Assembly (NCBI GenBank): GCA_027574665.1
Contig: CM050662.1
Coordinates: 2,882,501 to 2,946,500 of the forward strand
From: Rhynochetos jubatus
Lineage: Eukaryota > Chordata > Aves > Eurypygiformes > Rhynochetidae
Reading direction: 5' to 3'
DNA length: 64,000 nt
Under the pieces are notes generated by a model. It made no database searches, was not told the origin of the DNA, and saw nothing but the letters and a program-made list of their open reading frames with translations. Made by a program: the position numbers and the translations under genes. Below are positions 10,040-21,943 of the stretch, piece after piece (the stretch's first letter is position 1; the number at the start of each line of letters is the position of its first letter).

Positions 10040-12831
10040 TGCGAGGGAAGGCAAAGCTTCATGCAGCAACGTGCGGTGTGCTGGTGCCTCTTGCTCTGGG
10101 GCTGTGAACACGGGATCGCTGCTCTGCGTTACAGGTGGTGCGGGCGGCCAGAGAAGTGGGACTGCCTTTGCCTTCAGCTTCTTCAGAGCAGGGCTTTGTG
10201 TTTCATCATGTCGTTATCATGTTGGATGCTCTTCGCAGACCCAGTCTCTCCTGAAGGACTGATCCTCTTACTTTTAGAATCCTCATTGTTCTTCTCCGTA
10301 GGGTAGTGAGCATGTAGTTGTGATGTCCTGAATTGGCGGCTGAATTAGGTACTTATTCAAGTGCCATAATGGGAGCCTTGGGCGGAGCCAGCAGTGTTTT
10401 CATTACCTACTAAATAACTTGATTTTGTACCTACTCTCAGTGCCATAATCTTGAAGAGTATGTTATGATCCTTTCGTTTCTGCATGTTTTAACTTCTTAC
10501 CGTGATCGTTTTCTTTAAACGTTACTGGAAGGAATGCTTTTGCTTGGCAAATGCACCTCGTAAGAAGTCATAGGTGATTCATGGTAAGGAGGTTGTCCGT
10601 GCAACTTTGGATGGAGTCCACCTCCAAGTAACAGGGATCTATGATACCCATGCCATCTGGGATGGATTTGGGGAGAGTGTTGGGGGTGCTGTGTGTGAGG
10701 AGGTTCTGGTGGAGACATGGCATGTGTGTTGTTGATTCCCAGGGTTTATTGCTGGCCTTCTGGAAATGAGTCTGAGGGTGTCTTAGAGTTAGATGCCCCC
10801 TTGCTTGGCCTCCAACTGGCCACTTTGTGAGTTCGGGTTAATTTTCTTTCCCACTTTTCTTTCCCACTGCATGCTGTTCCCTGTGAGCGGTAGTTAAATT
10901 CTTGCCTTGCTTGCTGTGATGATATAAAGGTGGGTCTCTATGAATCTGATAATATGTCTGAGAATGCCACTAGAATCAATTCTCTTTCTTGTCACATTAA
11001 ACATGATGAAAAGTCAATGCAAGATATGTGAGGGACTGGCCTTGTAGTAGAAGTAGGGGGTTGTATGCTCACACTGGCTGGGCTTTAATATTGTGCCTAG
11101 TGCCAAGGCCTCTCTCACTGACACTTAGGCTCCTTTTCCCATGTCCTCAAAGGAGATGCCAGTTCTCTGACCAATTTGTCTGCAAGCATTAGCCATGTAA
11201 GTGCATATGTGCTTCAGGGGTACTAATTCTAGTAATTGCTTCCTTGCAAGACAGTGATGTAGAGTTTCATACCGGCTATATTAAGCTTTTCTCAGCCTTG
11301 ACCAACCTTCAGATGTTATTAATGGCTCTTGCTTATATGAAGTAACTGCTGATGTTTTGTCAGTATTAAAACTGGTGTGATTCTAGGGGATGCGAGTGTA
11401 TTTTTGTCAGGAATTTGTTGGTTTAGAGCTTGTTATTACATGCAGTGCTTGCCTCTGCTGCTTGTCTGCCTTCTCCCCACCATATTCTGTGCCCTGCCAA
11501 GTGATGCTTAGTTTCAAGGAAGGCAAAGCTTCTTTTAGCCATGTGCTGTTTTGTGTTGCCTCAGGGAGGTAAATATGGAATCAATGCTCAGCGTTACAGT
11601 TGGTGTGGGAGGCTGGAGAAGAAAGGCAACATTTGGTTTGAATATCATTGGAGCGGGTCTTTGTGGGTTTGTCACACTCCATCTCATTACTAATTTTGTC
11701 CCCTGAAATGTGTACTAGCATTTTTCTTGTTAGCATTAGTTCTTCTGAATGGATGTATTGCATTGGAAGTTTGCATGAATGTTTGCATTACTTTCAAGCT
11801 CAGGTATCTTCCCAGCAGGAATGGTGTTAAGAAAGAGAACTTGAATGGCCCCATGTATAACTTCTCTGCTCATTGGTTCTACTCTTCTCAACCTTTCTGT
11901 TTCTTCATTGTATCATGGTGAGCAATGAAATGTCTTTGTATTTGTTCATGCTGACATCTTTTTGCACCTGGTAGAGAAATGAGCTGGGCCACAACTGGTC
12001 CTTTGTTGATGTCTGCCTGTTCCAAAGATCGTGAATCGTGGAAGTTGTGACTATTTGAGAAAGTCTCTGTGCGAAGGTGTGTGATGGGCTAATGGAGGAA
12101 ACAGGAGATGGTTTTTGCTCATTTCCCATTTAGTAACATTAACTTATTTAAAATGGAGCTGGATTTGCCTTGGCTTGAAAATAGATGCTATGGGGAGGGA
12201 CCTACAGGGGTGGGAGGGGAGACATTCAAGGTGCAGGAGGGATGTAAGGTGGGAGATGTTCCCTCTCTGCAGATGTTCACTGCTGCACTTTCTCCTGGAG
12301 GATCACTCCTCTTTTGCCTTTAGACCCTTGGTGTTTCTTCCCAGAAGAGTAGTGAACAAATGTGTTTTTTTCTTCATGCAGAAATGTAATGTAATACAGA
12401 TGGTGGTGCATGTTGAAGAGAAAGAGTTGGGGCAACTGGTATCTCCTTCATGATATGTGCTTGTAAATTCTGAGGGTCTAAGAATACCATGGAAGTTGAT
12501 GTCAGTCTTGGGAGCTGTGTGTGAGGGGCTGTTGAAGGACACAAGCGATTGGGTATCTCCATTCCCTGTTCAGTGCTCATCTGTGGTATTGTGCAATGTT
12601 TCATCTTCCCAAAGAACTGTGGCTAGAAGACATGTTTTTGCATCTGTATTGTGAGCCCTGGAAGGTCCTTACTGTGTATTTGATGTTGTCATCAATTCTT
12701 ATCTAACAGCTTAATTATATCCTTATGACAAATACCATAAGGAGAGCTTTAGGAAGAGCAAACTGTCTGTTAATTAGGTACCAAATACATTAATTATGTA
12801 CATACTCTCAGTACCATTATCTAGAAACATG
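10040..12831. other. A1-B2 interval, first part: old paralogous noncoding DNA
   Basis: To about 10480 it is almost the same as the DNA after A2 (29241-29685); similarity then falls. It contains blocks found again after A2 and A3: 'caaccttcagatgttatt..tggctc' near 11300 (also 30250, 30810 and 48040), and 'tggatgga.t...ctgcaa.tga' near 10605 (also 14235, 32480). No gene or clear transposon is seen before 12832. Confidence 0.5.
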
Positions 12832-13971
12832 TGTTGGGTTGACCTTGGCTAGAGACCAAGTGCCCACCCAGCCACTCTATCACTCCCCCTCCTCAGCTGG
12901 ACAGGGGAGAGAAAACACAATTAAAGGCTTGCAGCTCGAGATAAGGACAGTGAGACATCATTCAGCAATTACGATCAAAGGCAAAACAGACTCGTCTTGG
13001 GAAAAAAACTAATTTAGTTTATTATCAAGCAAATCAGTGAAAAAACAGAATTAAAACCAAATCTTAAAACACCTTCCTCCCACCCCTCTCTTCTTCCCAG
13101 GCTCAAAATCACCCCCGGTTTTCTCTATCTCCTCCCCTCTAGCGGCGGAGGGGAGTGGGGCATGGAGGTCATGGTCAGTTCATCACACGTCGTCTCTGCT
13201 GCTCACAAAAAGGACTTCTCACACTTTTTCTCTGCTCCAGCGTGGGGACCCTCCCACAGCAGACAGTCCTCCATTAATTTCTCCAGCATGAGTCCTTCCC
13301 TCGGGCTGCATTTCTTCATGAATGGCTCCAGTGTGGGGCCCTTCAATGTTTTGCAGTATTTCAGGATCAGACAGCTCCAGCTTGGGCTTCCCACTGCGTG
13401 ACAAGTCCTGCCAGCAAACCTGCTCCAGCCTGGACTCCTCTCTCCACGGGTCCACAGGTTCCGTCAGGAGCCTGCTCCAGTGCGGGCTTTCCATGGTGTG
13501 CACAGCCCTCTTCAGGCATCCCCCTGCTCCAGCGTGGGGTCCTCCAAGGGCTGCAGGTAGATGTCTGCTCCACCGTGGACCTCCATGGCTGCAGGAGGAC
13601 AACCTGCCTCACCGTGGTCTTCACCACCGCTGCAGGGGAATCTTTGCTCCAGCACCTGCAGCACTTCCTCCCCCTCCTTCTCCACTGACCTTGATGTCTT
13701 CAGAGTTCTCTCTCTCACATCTCGTGCCCTCTCTGTCTATCTGCAAAATCTACTGTCTTCTGGGTTTTTTTTCCCTTCTTAAACAGATTATCACAGAGGC
13801 ATTATGACTGTTGCCGATTGACTTGGCCTTGGCCATGGGGGGATGGGGTCCATCCTGGAGCCAGCTGGCATAGGCTCTGTCACACATAGAGAGGCTTCTA
13901 GCAGCTTTTCACAGAAGCCACTCCTCTAGCCCTCTGGCTACCAAAGCTTTGCCACACAAACCCAATACCCA
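12832..13971 (+). mobile_element. Solo long terminal repeat of an avian endogenous retrovirus
   Basis: About 1140 bases beginning TGTTGGGTTGACC and ending in CA. Several imperfect copies of a 'ctgctccagcgtgggg' phrase lie between about 13230 and 13650, as in a widespread avian LTR type. Comparison with the matching place after A2 (about 32221-32240), which runs straight through, shows an insertion. The flanks give an imperfect 4-base duplication (CATG/TATG). No gag, pol or env is present, so this is a solo LTR. Family assignment is from memory; the orientation is inferred from the TG...CA ends and is uncertain. Confidence 0.75.
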
Positions 13972-15195
13972 TATGTTGTGACCAGTTCCATTCTGCTTGT
14001 GTTAACTTCTTGCCTTGCTCATTGTGATGATCTGAAGGTGGCCATTGCCTGTGATACTGTGTGGAAGATCACATCTATATGTCTTACTGTCCCTTATGTG
14101 CCTTTCATGTTTGCAGCTGTAAAGAGGAAGACTGTCATAGACTTGTTTCCTTAAACTGCTACTGGAAGACATGCTCTTGCCTGTCACATACACATGGTAC
14201 ATTATCCATGGTAAGAAGTTGTCTGTGCAGCTTTTCTTTGGATGGGGTCTATCTGCAAATGATGAAGACTGATGACAACCATGTGAGGTGTGAAGGGCTT
14301 GAGGAGAGTATTGGGAGTGCTGTGTGTGAGGAGGTACTGGTGGAGACAAGGCATGTGTGTTGTTAATTCCCAGAATTCATTACTGAACTACATAAAATGA
14401 GACTGATGGTGTCTTATTGGTGGATATCACACTGCTCAGATTCCAACTGGCAACGCTCTGGGTTCATCAGTGTGTTCCTGTTGCATGAAGTTTCCTGTAA
14501 ACGGTAGTTATTGAGCAGAGTTTACACTTTAGCTTAAGATTTGAGAGCCTGGTGTCTTCAGTGTTGCCACTGTGCTGAAGAAGGATGATGGTGTCTTTGA
14601 GCTGATACTCTGATGACTGGATCTTTATTGGAGCTGCATATCGCTTTTGCAGTTGAGAACATTCTACGTTTCTTCAAATTAGTGTGAGAAGCAGAAACAT
14701 CTTTGCATGTGTCCATATTGTGATCTTTGTTCTCAGATAAGAAGTTCTGTGTGCAACATTTCTTTCAAAGGTGTCTGTCTGCGAAGGTAGCTTTCCTGTT
14801 CTGTGATGCTTGGGCATGATGAACAATTCTACCTGATCAGAGACAGGGTAGGAGAAAATGTTTACTCTGGTATAATTTGAAACGCCTAAATGGTAGGTGT
14901 ATAGGTTAAGTTTGTCTTAGTTATTAGATGGGGCCCACAGTAGTGCTTCCATGCTTTTTCCCTTTTTCATTGTCCAAATAATTTACACTGTGGCTATGGT
15001 CTTTGGTGTAAGCTCCTGTGTGAGTCTCCTGTGAACCTTTTACCAACTAGATACCCTCCTTGTGTACCTTAGCATAACTGGCATAAGCTGAAATGTTAAG
15101 CTATGATGGCTTCACTTCGTTAGGTTTCTCAGTCTTCCTTTCTTTGTTGTCCAGGGCCTTGTTGTGGCTGGTAAATGTTAAAACATTGAAAGGTC
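13972..15195. other. A1-B2 interval, middle part
   Basis: Old paralogous noncoding DNA matching about 32240-33280 and 49290-50400 in the other A-to-B intervals. There is no coding feature. Block order is the same in all three intervals, which supports duplication of the whole unit. Confidence 0.5.
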
Positions 15196-15902
15196 TGTCA
15201 CATCCAAGTTTTTTTGTGTCCAAGAACACAGTGTCAAGAAGGAGGGAGATGTGTCTCAGATTCACTAATTCCCTTTGTTGAAATAGATATATATAACACC
15301 TGAGGTCTGTAGGTAAACAGAATCTTTTATTCTATAGTTAAGGTCATTGGTAATCTGTTAGGTAACAGAAAAGCTATTGCTTGCCATGCACATGAGGGGT
15401 TTATGCCTTGCCTTACTTACTAGAGAAAGGTAAATGTACAAAACAAAAAATAAAAGAGAAGAAGAAAAATAGAGAGAGCGAAAGAGATCACCAGTCTGGG
15501 TTCCAGTGTTGGTCCAGCCAATGGGGATCTCTGATCCGTAGGAGTGCTCATCCAGAAGTTTCAGGAATTCCTTTCCCTACATGTTATTTGCCATTCCCCT
15601 TTTTATTCTCATTGCTCAATGTGGACTGCATCTTTCCAAAATGATTGGCTATAATCTCTAGCATAGAAATTAGTACACATGCCCAGATGCTATTTTCTGC
15701 CTCCTTCTTTTGGGTCAGAGGAATAGTTGAGATAGGTGGTACCTGAGTTGGTGATTGTGATCTCCAACTGCTGCATTTACCTTTACCTCCGTTGGCATTT
15801 TCACTGACTCCGCTGCCTCTTGTCCTGCCTTCTGAAGCAGGATGTTCCTTTATGGATCAGCAAAATATTGTGTTGGTTTAGCTTTCTGCTTGGTCTCCAG
15901 CA
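15196..15902. mobile_element. Probable second solo LTR, found by an empty-site comparison
   Basis: Paralogous DNA at 50340-50470 and 61430-61510 is continuous where this locus holds about 707 extra bases. The insert starts TGTCACATCC and ends CCAGCA, and is flanked by AGGTC and AGGCC, a 5-base duplication with one mismatch. TG...CA ends and the short duplication fit an LTR. I do not recognise its family. It holds no coding region. Confidence 0.55.
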
Positions 15903-17795
15903 AGGCCTTTTATACTTGTTGGGCTGGGGAAGCAGTTTCCACCCATACCGTGAAGGTGTTCAGCTGCCAAGACAAAGATTTTGAAAGATCTTTCTTTCCC
16001 TAAAATGTCCCCTGAACTAAATGCTCTTTCGGCTGTGGCTGACATATGAGCACAAGTTGGATATTGTCTGTGGTGTGACTAAATGCTGTGAATGCAGAGC
16101 AAGGAGGGTGAGAGGCTGTGACCCTGGATTCCCAGTCCTGAAAGGCAATAGTAGTCCTCTGATAATAAATTTTTTTATAAAAATTGTGCATTTAGAGAAA
16201 TTATGCATGTATAGAATGACTTAAAATTCCTGTGTGTAACCTCCTTTATCCATCTCTGTCTTGCTGGAACATTGAAATGTAGAGTTTCTTCACAGTTGTA
16301 ATTACACTTTCTTTCAGGGCTTTGTTTCCTGGAAGCTTGTGACTCATTTTCCACATTGGTGAACCATGCTTTTTGCATTGGAAACTGTGAGTGTTGTTTT
16401 GCATCAAATACCTGCACCAATGATATAAAAGATAATTCTATGATGTGAGTGGAAAATTAATCAGAAACTAAAAGAGGATCTGTTGCAATTTCTAAGGAGA
16501 CAACTTGAGAATGAGGCCCGTGATAAAGTGTTTACACTTACGGCTTCATACTGGTATGAGATGAGCAGGCCACATAGTAGAAAAATGGATAAGACCTGAT
16601 GACTGACATCCCCTACAATATAGTGCAGAGTAAGACTTGAGGGCTCTATTTGCAGCATGACTCCTCAGAGACATCCAGGAGATCTCTGGGATGAATTTCA
16701 ACAGCTGCAGTGAAGGCCAAGACTTCCCGGTGGGTTTTTCTGATACACACTGTCTTCTGATGCTTCCTTGACTTGCTTGTCTGATTTATGGTTTTGTTTT
16801 TCTTCACCTGATCTCCCGCATGTTTTGATTTACTTGTAATTCTCAGCATAGCTTCGTTTAGCAATGATGTGCTGTGTGTCTGTGTGTCTTGGTCATGCTA
16901 CAGTGGGTGTGAATGGCAGGAGATGTGAGTGTATCTTTGTGTTCTGTTATTGTAGGTGGGGAATAGATTAAACCATGACCTCAGAAGAAGTCACACCTCT
17001 GTGGAATAGTGTGTGTGAGGAAAGAGGGGATCAGATTCCCTATAACCATTAGTTTGATGACCCATTCTCTGTTGGATGACCACTTCTCTTGTGTTTTGAT
17101 AATTTACCTTTCATGTGCTTTAGAATCCTTCTATTCTGAAGATGGTGCTGAGCAGACAAATGTACCTCTCTTGGTGTGATTGTGTACCTTATTCTCTCAT
17201 GATATGTCTTTGCCAGTTATGAGAGGGTTAGAAGCAAAACCACAAGTTGTGTAGGGTTGGAAATAAGTCTGGGGAGCTTGGGCCTGGGGGGGCTATAGAA
17301 GAACAGATGGTAATTTCCTTGCTTGTCATAGTAACAACCATGCATATGATGAAGTACTCTGCAATTTGAGTTTCTTTTTCTCAATTGTTTGGCCTAAGAT
17401 ATATTATTCCTTGTGATCCATTAATTGTGTTTTAACTCTTGCCTTGCTTGTTGCCAAGAGCTACAGACCGACCACAGTGTCTCTGATCACATGTGGAAGG
17501 TCACATCTGTTCCAAGTGTCTGACTGCAGGATCAGTTCCATACACAGCTTTGATGTTTAGAGCTGTGACGAGGAAGGCTTTCACAGACATACGTGTGCTC
17601 ACCACCACACTTGTATGTAGCATACGAATGCAAAACCATTTCTACCGCAGTCCTCACAGTGCAAAGTGGCTAGCCAAGGTTTCCATAATAAGACTGGGGA
17701 CAAGTGGGAGAGCATGTGCAGGGTGCCACTCACATGGTTCCCAATAACTTGATGGACATGCAGTTGGAGAGACATGGGTTCGACTGGTGGAGTGT
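15903..17795. other. A1-B2 interval, later part
   Basis: Paralogous to about 33985-35190 and 50450-53190, with indels. Short frames here ('ttttggctgtggctgaca' region near 16030, 'cagcatgactcctcagag' region near 16655) recur at the matching places but carry frame breaks, so they are not genes. Confidence 0.5.
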
Positions 17796-18475
17796 TAGAT
17801 GGATCAGGAACTGTCTGGATGTCCAAGTGGAAACAAGTAACGTGGTGTTCCTCAAGATTCCATACTGGGACCAGTACTAATTAGCATCTTTGTTAATGAC
17901 ACAGAGAGTGGGATTGAGTGCACTCTCAGCAAGTTTGCTGATGACACCAAGCTGTGTGGTGCAGTTGATTGGGTAGAGGAAGGGATGCCATCCAGCATGA
18001 TCTTGAAAGGCTTGAGAAGCAGCCCATGCAAACCACATGAGGTTCAACAAGGCCAAGTGCCAGGTCCTGAACCTGGCTTGGGACAATCCCCAGTGCCAAT
18101 ACAGACTGGGGAATGAATGATTTAAAGCAGCCTTGCAGACAAGGACTTGGGGGTACAGGTTAGTGAAAAATGGGGTATGAGCTAGCAATTTGCACTTTCT
18201 GTGTGGACGTGTAGTGACAAGACAAAGGGCAATTTTTTAAACTGAAAGAGGTAGGTTTTGATTGGACCTGAGGAAGAAATATTTTATAATGCAGGTGATG
18301 AGTATGCAAAAGCTTGCCCAGAGAAGTTGTGGATGCACCATCATCAAAAGTGCTCAAGGTCAGGTTGGATGGGGATTGGAGCAACCTGATGTAGTAAAGG
18401 ATGTTCCTGGCCTTGACAGAAGAACTGTACTGCAAAGGTCCCTTCCAACCCAGACCGTTCTTTGGTTCTCTGAAA
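17796..18475 (+). mobile_element. CR1 LINE fragment, 3' part
   Basis: The degenerate frame contains phrases of the CR1 reverse-transcriptase C-terminus: a 'dispersed ND...ESG' block near 17895, then the 'AIQHDLERL' and 'NKAKCQVL' regions near 17985-18070. It ends with the CR1 3' tip 'ggtcccttccaacccagacc'. Stops and deletions make it inactive. Confidence 0.8.
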
Positions 18476-18924
18476 GTCTGTCCTGGTTTTGCACTTTTCC
18501 ATTGTTAGCTCCTCAGTGTGGAGACATAAAAGAAGGAGCTTTAATGAATCAGAAACAAAATAGTAAATGTTATTCTGCTATCTTAACAGCAGGCTATACA
18601 CATTACATTTGCCGTGATACATTTTTCAGTGTAATTGTTCTTCTCCCTACAACAAAAATTAATGATGCGAAAAATGTCAGAGGTTTACGTGAGCAAAAGG
18701 AAAGTAGTGTAGGGAAGACATAAGTCCTTTTCAGGTCGGGCATGAAAGGATTACAATGACTTTTGCTTCATTCTGTTTGTGATTACTTACTGATTATTCC
18801 ATCGAGAGTATTTCCTTCTTGATATTTGTTTCAGGTCAAGCAAGCAGAATTGAAAATGCCTTACAGTGCTAAAAACCTCTTAAATTCTTCACTATCGATT
18901 CTTCCTCTTCTAGTTCACTCTGGA
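18476..18924. other. Intergenic, no gene seen
   Basis: AT-rich sequence between the CR1 fragment and the B2 promoter. Nothing recognisable apart from short similarity near 18740-18900 to the DNA before B3 and B4. Confidence 0.5.
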
Positions 18925-19218
18925 TTTTATAAACAGCAGCCGAGTTCCTTTCTCTATTGCTCTGCTGTGCAGATTTCCTTCAGATAGTAAATGGGGCTCC
19001 AGGAGATGACCGAAAAGCGCTGGACAGCGTATTTGCATTTCAATGCCTTCGGCTCGCAGTCAGCAAAGGCTGCTGCACTTCCCGCTTCCAGCGAGAGAGG
19101 CCGAAGCTGGGCGCAGGCTCTGAACCCCGCAGGAGAGCCCGGGCCCGGGGAGCGCGGCCAGGAGCCGGCTGCGGTGGCGTCGCGGCGCCTCCGGGTGCCG
19201 CTGTTGGCCGACGCGAAG

Positions 19219-19254
<36 letters not shown>

Positions 19255-19456
19255 GGCCGCAGCGCCCGGCCCCCGCAGGCTGCTCGCTCGCACGGCGCCG
19301 GCCAGAGCGGCAGCGGCCCGGGCAGCAGAGGCGAGAGGCGGCGAGAGACATCGCTGCGCTCCGCCGGGACCTCCGCTCGTCGCCGAGAGCGGCTGGAAGG
19401 CGGCGAGGGAGGAAGAGCGGCGGCGGGAGTCAGGACCGCGGCGAGCGCTGCCGAGA
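18925..19456 (+). promoter_or_regulatory. Promoter and CpG-rich 5' leader of variable exon B2
   Basis: A 'ttttataaacagcag' stretch lies at 18927-18941 and a GGACAGCGTA motif at 19022-19031. ATTTGCAT, an octamer-type POU site, follows at 19031-19038. From about 19060 a CpG-rich leader runs to the ATG. The GGACAGCGTA block is shared with B3 (36250) and B4 (53824) and carries the CGCT core on the minus strand, which makes it the best candidate for the family's conserved promoter element. B3 and B4 have TATTTAAA where B2 has the octamer. Confidence 0.55.
19221..19256. repeat. GAGCCG minisatellite in the B2 leader
   Basis: Five GAGCCG units plus a terminal GAGCGG. The same site has two units in B3 and three (one altered) in B4. 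It lies in the presumed 5' UTR. Confidence 0.85.
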
Positions 19457-21907
19457 ATGGCGAGCAGGCAGAGGCAGAGCCGGCGGCGAGCAGCCGGGCG
19501 AGCGCTCCTGCCCGCTTTGCTGCTGTGCTTGTGCTGCCGGGCGGCGGCGGAGCGGATCCGCTACGCCATCGCCGAGGAGCTGGGCAGAGGCTCGCTGGTG
19601 GGGCCGCTGGCGCGGGACCTGGGGCTCAGCCCGGCCGAGCTGCCGGCACGCAAGCTGCGGCTCAGCGCGGAGAAGCAATACTTCACGGTGAGCGGGGAGA
19701 ACGGGAACCTGTACGTGAGCGAGAGGCTGGACCGGGAGGAGATGTGCGGCGACTCGGCGTCCTGCTCCGTCAGCTTCGAGGCGCTGCTGCACAACCCGCT
19801 CAACGTTTTCCACGTCGAGGTGGCCATCCAGGACGTCAACGACAACTCCCCGAACTTCAGCAAGGCTGCTCTGGACCTCGAGATCGGTGAATGGATCGCT
19901 CCCGGTGCTCGTTTTCCGCTGGAGGTGGCCCGAGACGCGGACGTGGGCAGCAACGCGCTGCTGACTTACCAGCTCACTAGCAACCCGTCCTTCTCTCTGG
20001 CCGTGAAGGAGAGCCCGGGTGGGAAGAAGCAGCCGGAATTAGTGCTGGAGCGAGCTCTGGACCGGGAGAAGCAGAGCTCCTTTGAGCTGGTGCTGACGGC
20101 GGCGGATGGCGGGGACCCCGTGAGGTCGGGGACTGTGCAGGTCCGCATCAACGTGACGGACGCCAACGACAACGCGCCCGTGTTCAGTAAAAGCATCTAC
20201 GAGGCGCGAGTGCGGGAGAATGTGCCGGCGGGGTGGCTGGTGCTGCGGGTGCGAGCCGCGGACGCGGACGCGGGCTCCAACGGGCGCGTCTCCTACTCCT
20301 TCGGCAACGTCCCGGACGGCGTGCGTGCCTTGTTCAGTGTGGACAGCGAGAGCGGCGAGGTGCGGACGGCGGGGCCGCTCGATTTCGAGGAGAAGAGCAA
20401 ATACGGCTTCGGGCTGGAGGCGAGGGACGGCGGCGGGCTCGCGGCTCACTGTGAGGTGCAGATAGACGTCAGCGACGAGAACGACAACGCGCCCGAAATC
20501 ACGGTGCTGTCGCTGTCGAGCCCGGTGCCCGAGGACGCGCCGGCGGGCACGGTGGTCGCCCTGTTGAAAGTGCGGGACCGGGACTCCGAGGAGAACGGGC
20601 AGGTGTCGTGCGAGCTGTCGGGCGAGGCGCCGCTGTCGATCGTGGCGTCGTCGGGCGGCTCGTACAAGGTGGTGACAGCAAGCGCGCTGGACCGGGAGCA
20701 GGCGGCCGAGCACCGGGTGACGGTGGTGGCGAGGGACCGTGGCAGCCCGGCGCTCTCGAGCCGCACGGCGCTGGTGCTGGAGGTGTCGGACGTGAACGAC
20801 AACGCGCCGGTGTTCGAGGAGGCCGCCTACAGCGCCTACGTGGCGGAGAACAACGCGGCGGGCGCGCCGGTGCTGCGCGTGGTCGCGCGGGACGCGGACG
20901 CGGGCGCCAACGGGCGCGTGAGCTACTGGCTGGCGGGCGGCAGCGCGGGCGCGGCGGACGCGTCGCCGTACGTGTCGGTGGAGGCGCGGAGCGGCGCGCT
21001 GTACGCGCAGCGCCCCTTTGACTACGAGCAGTGCCGCGAGTTCGCGGTGGCGGTGCGGGCGCAGGACGGCGGGACGCCGGCGCGGAGCGCGACGGCGACG
21101 GTGCGCGTCTTCGTGCTGGACCGCAACGACAACGCGCCGCGGGTGCTGTGGCCGGCGGCGGGGTCGGGAGCGCCGGCGTCGGGAGCGGCCCCGGCAGCGG
21201 CGCCCTTCGAGGTGGTGCCGCGGTCGGCCGAGGCCGGCTACCTGGTGGCCAAGGTGGTGGCGGTGGACGCGGACGCGGGGCGCAACGCGTGGCTGTCGTA
21301 CGAGCTGGTGCAGGCGGCGGAGCCGGCGCTGTTCCGCGTGGGGCTGCACAGCGGCGAGGTGCGCACGGCGCGGGCCGTGTCGGAGCGGGACGCGGCGAAG
21401 CAGCGGCTGGTGGCCGTGGTGAAGGACCACGGGCAGCCGGCGCTGTCGGCCACGGCCACGCTGCACGTGGTGCTGGCCGAGAGCTTGCAGGAGGCGCTGC
21501 CGGAGCTGAGCGAGCGGGCGGCGGGCGCCGAGTCGCCGGCGGAGCTGCAGTTCTACCTGGTGCTGGCGCTGGCGCTGCTCTCCGCCCTCTTCCTGCTGAG
21601 CGTGGCGCTGGCCGTGCTGGCGCGGGTGCGCCGGGCCGGGCCGCCCGCCGTCCTGCGCTGCCTGGGCGCGCAGCGCTTCTCCGTGGCCGGCGCCGCCTTC
21701 CCGGCCGACTTCTGCGAGGGCACCTTGCCCTACTCCTACAACCTGTGCGTGGCGCCGGGCCGCGCCGTCGCCGAGGGCGCTTGGCCGCCGCCGCCGCTGC
21801 CCAGCCTGGCCGCCGAGGAGCTTCTGGGCGGGGAGCCCTGCGGGAAGCGGAGCCCGAGCGGCAGCGCCGGCGCGGGAGAGCCGCCCGCCGACCCCGACGC
21901 ATCGCAG
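19457..21907 (+). CDS. PCDHGB: Gamma-protocadherin subfamily B variable exon (B2)
   Basis: 817 codons to a phase-0 donor. Signal peptide about 1-31 (core [11 protein letters not shown]). EC1 32-131 with Cys97/Cys103, EC2 132-240, EC3 241-345, EC4 346-450, EC5 451-560 and EC6 about 561-680, each ending in a D-x-N-D-N type linker. Transmembrane helix about 699-722; cytoplasmic part 723-817 with [12 protein letters not shown]. The ATG sits in the context GAGAATGG and is the same one used by B3 and B4. EC2-EC3 differ strongly from B3/B4, while EC1 and EC4 to the end are nearly identical, so this exon should have its own recognition specificity. EC4 carries DSEENG and ASSGG, shared with B4 and not B3. 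It lies about 4.8 kb before A2 in a recently duplicated B-A unit. Confidence 0.95.
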
Positions 21908-21943
21908 GTCTGTAAGCCCGCGCCCCCCCGCCCTTCTCCTTGA
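21908..21943 (+). other. Splice donor and in-frame intronic tail after B2
   Basis: CAG|GTCTGTAAG donor, phase 0. The tail [11 protein letters not shown] plus stop is the same as after B1 and B4. Confidence 0.8.

Noticed and set aside
7805..10111. Minus-strand open frames of several hundred codons opposite the A and B exons (also 27006-29312, 44229-46475, 54208-56826)
   Set aside because: They are shadows of GC-rich exons: Arg/His/Pro/Ala-rich, no domain, and they follow the plus-strand coding pattern.
13230..13650. Regular 'ctccagcgtgggg' repeats as a CRISPR-like array
   Set aside because: Imperfect and irregularly spaced, and part of a vertebrate LTR.
13322..13807. 161-codon frame in the A1-B2 interval
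   Set aside because: Located entirely within the noncoding solo LTR; it has no retroviral protein features.
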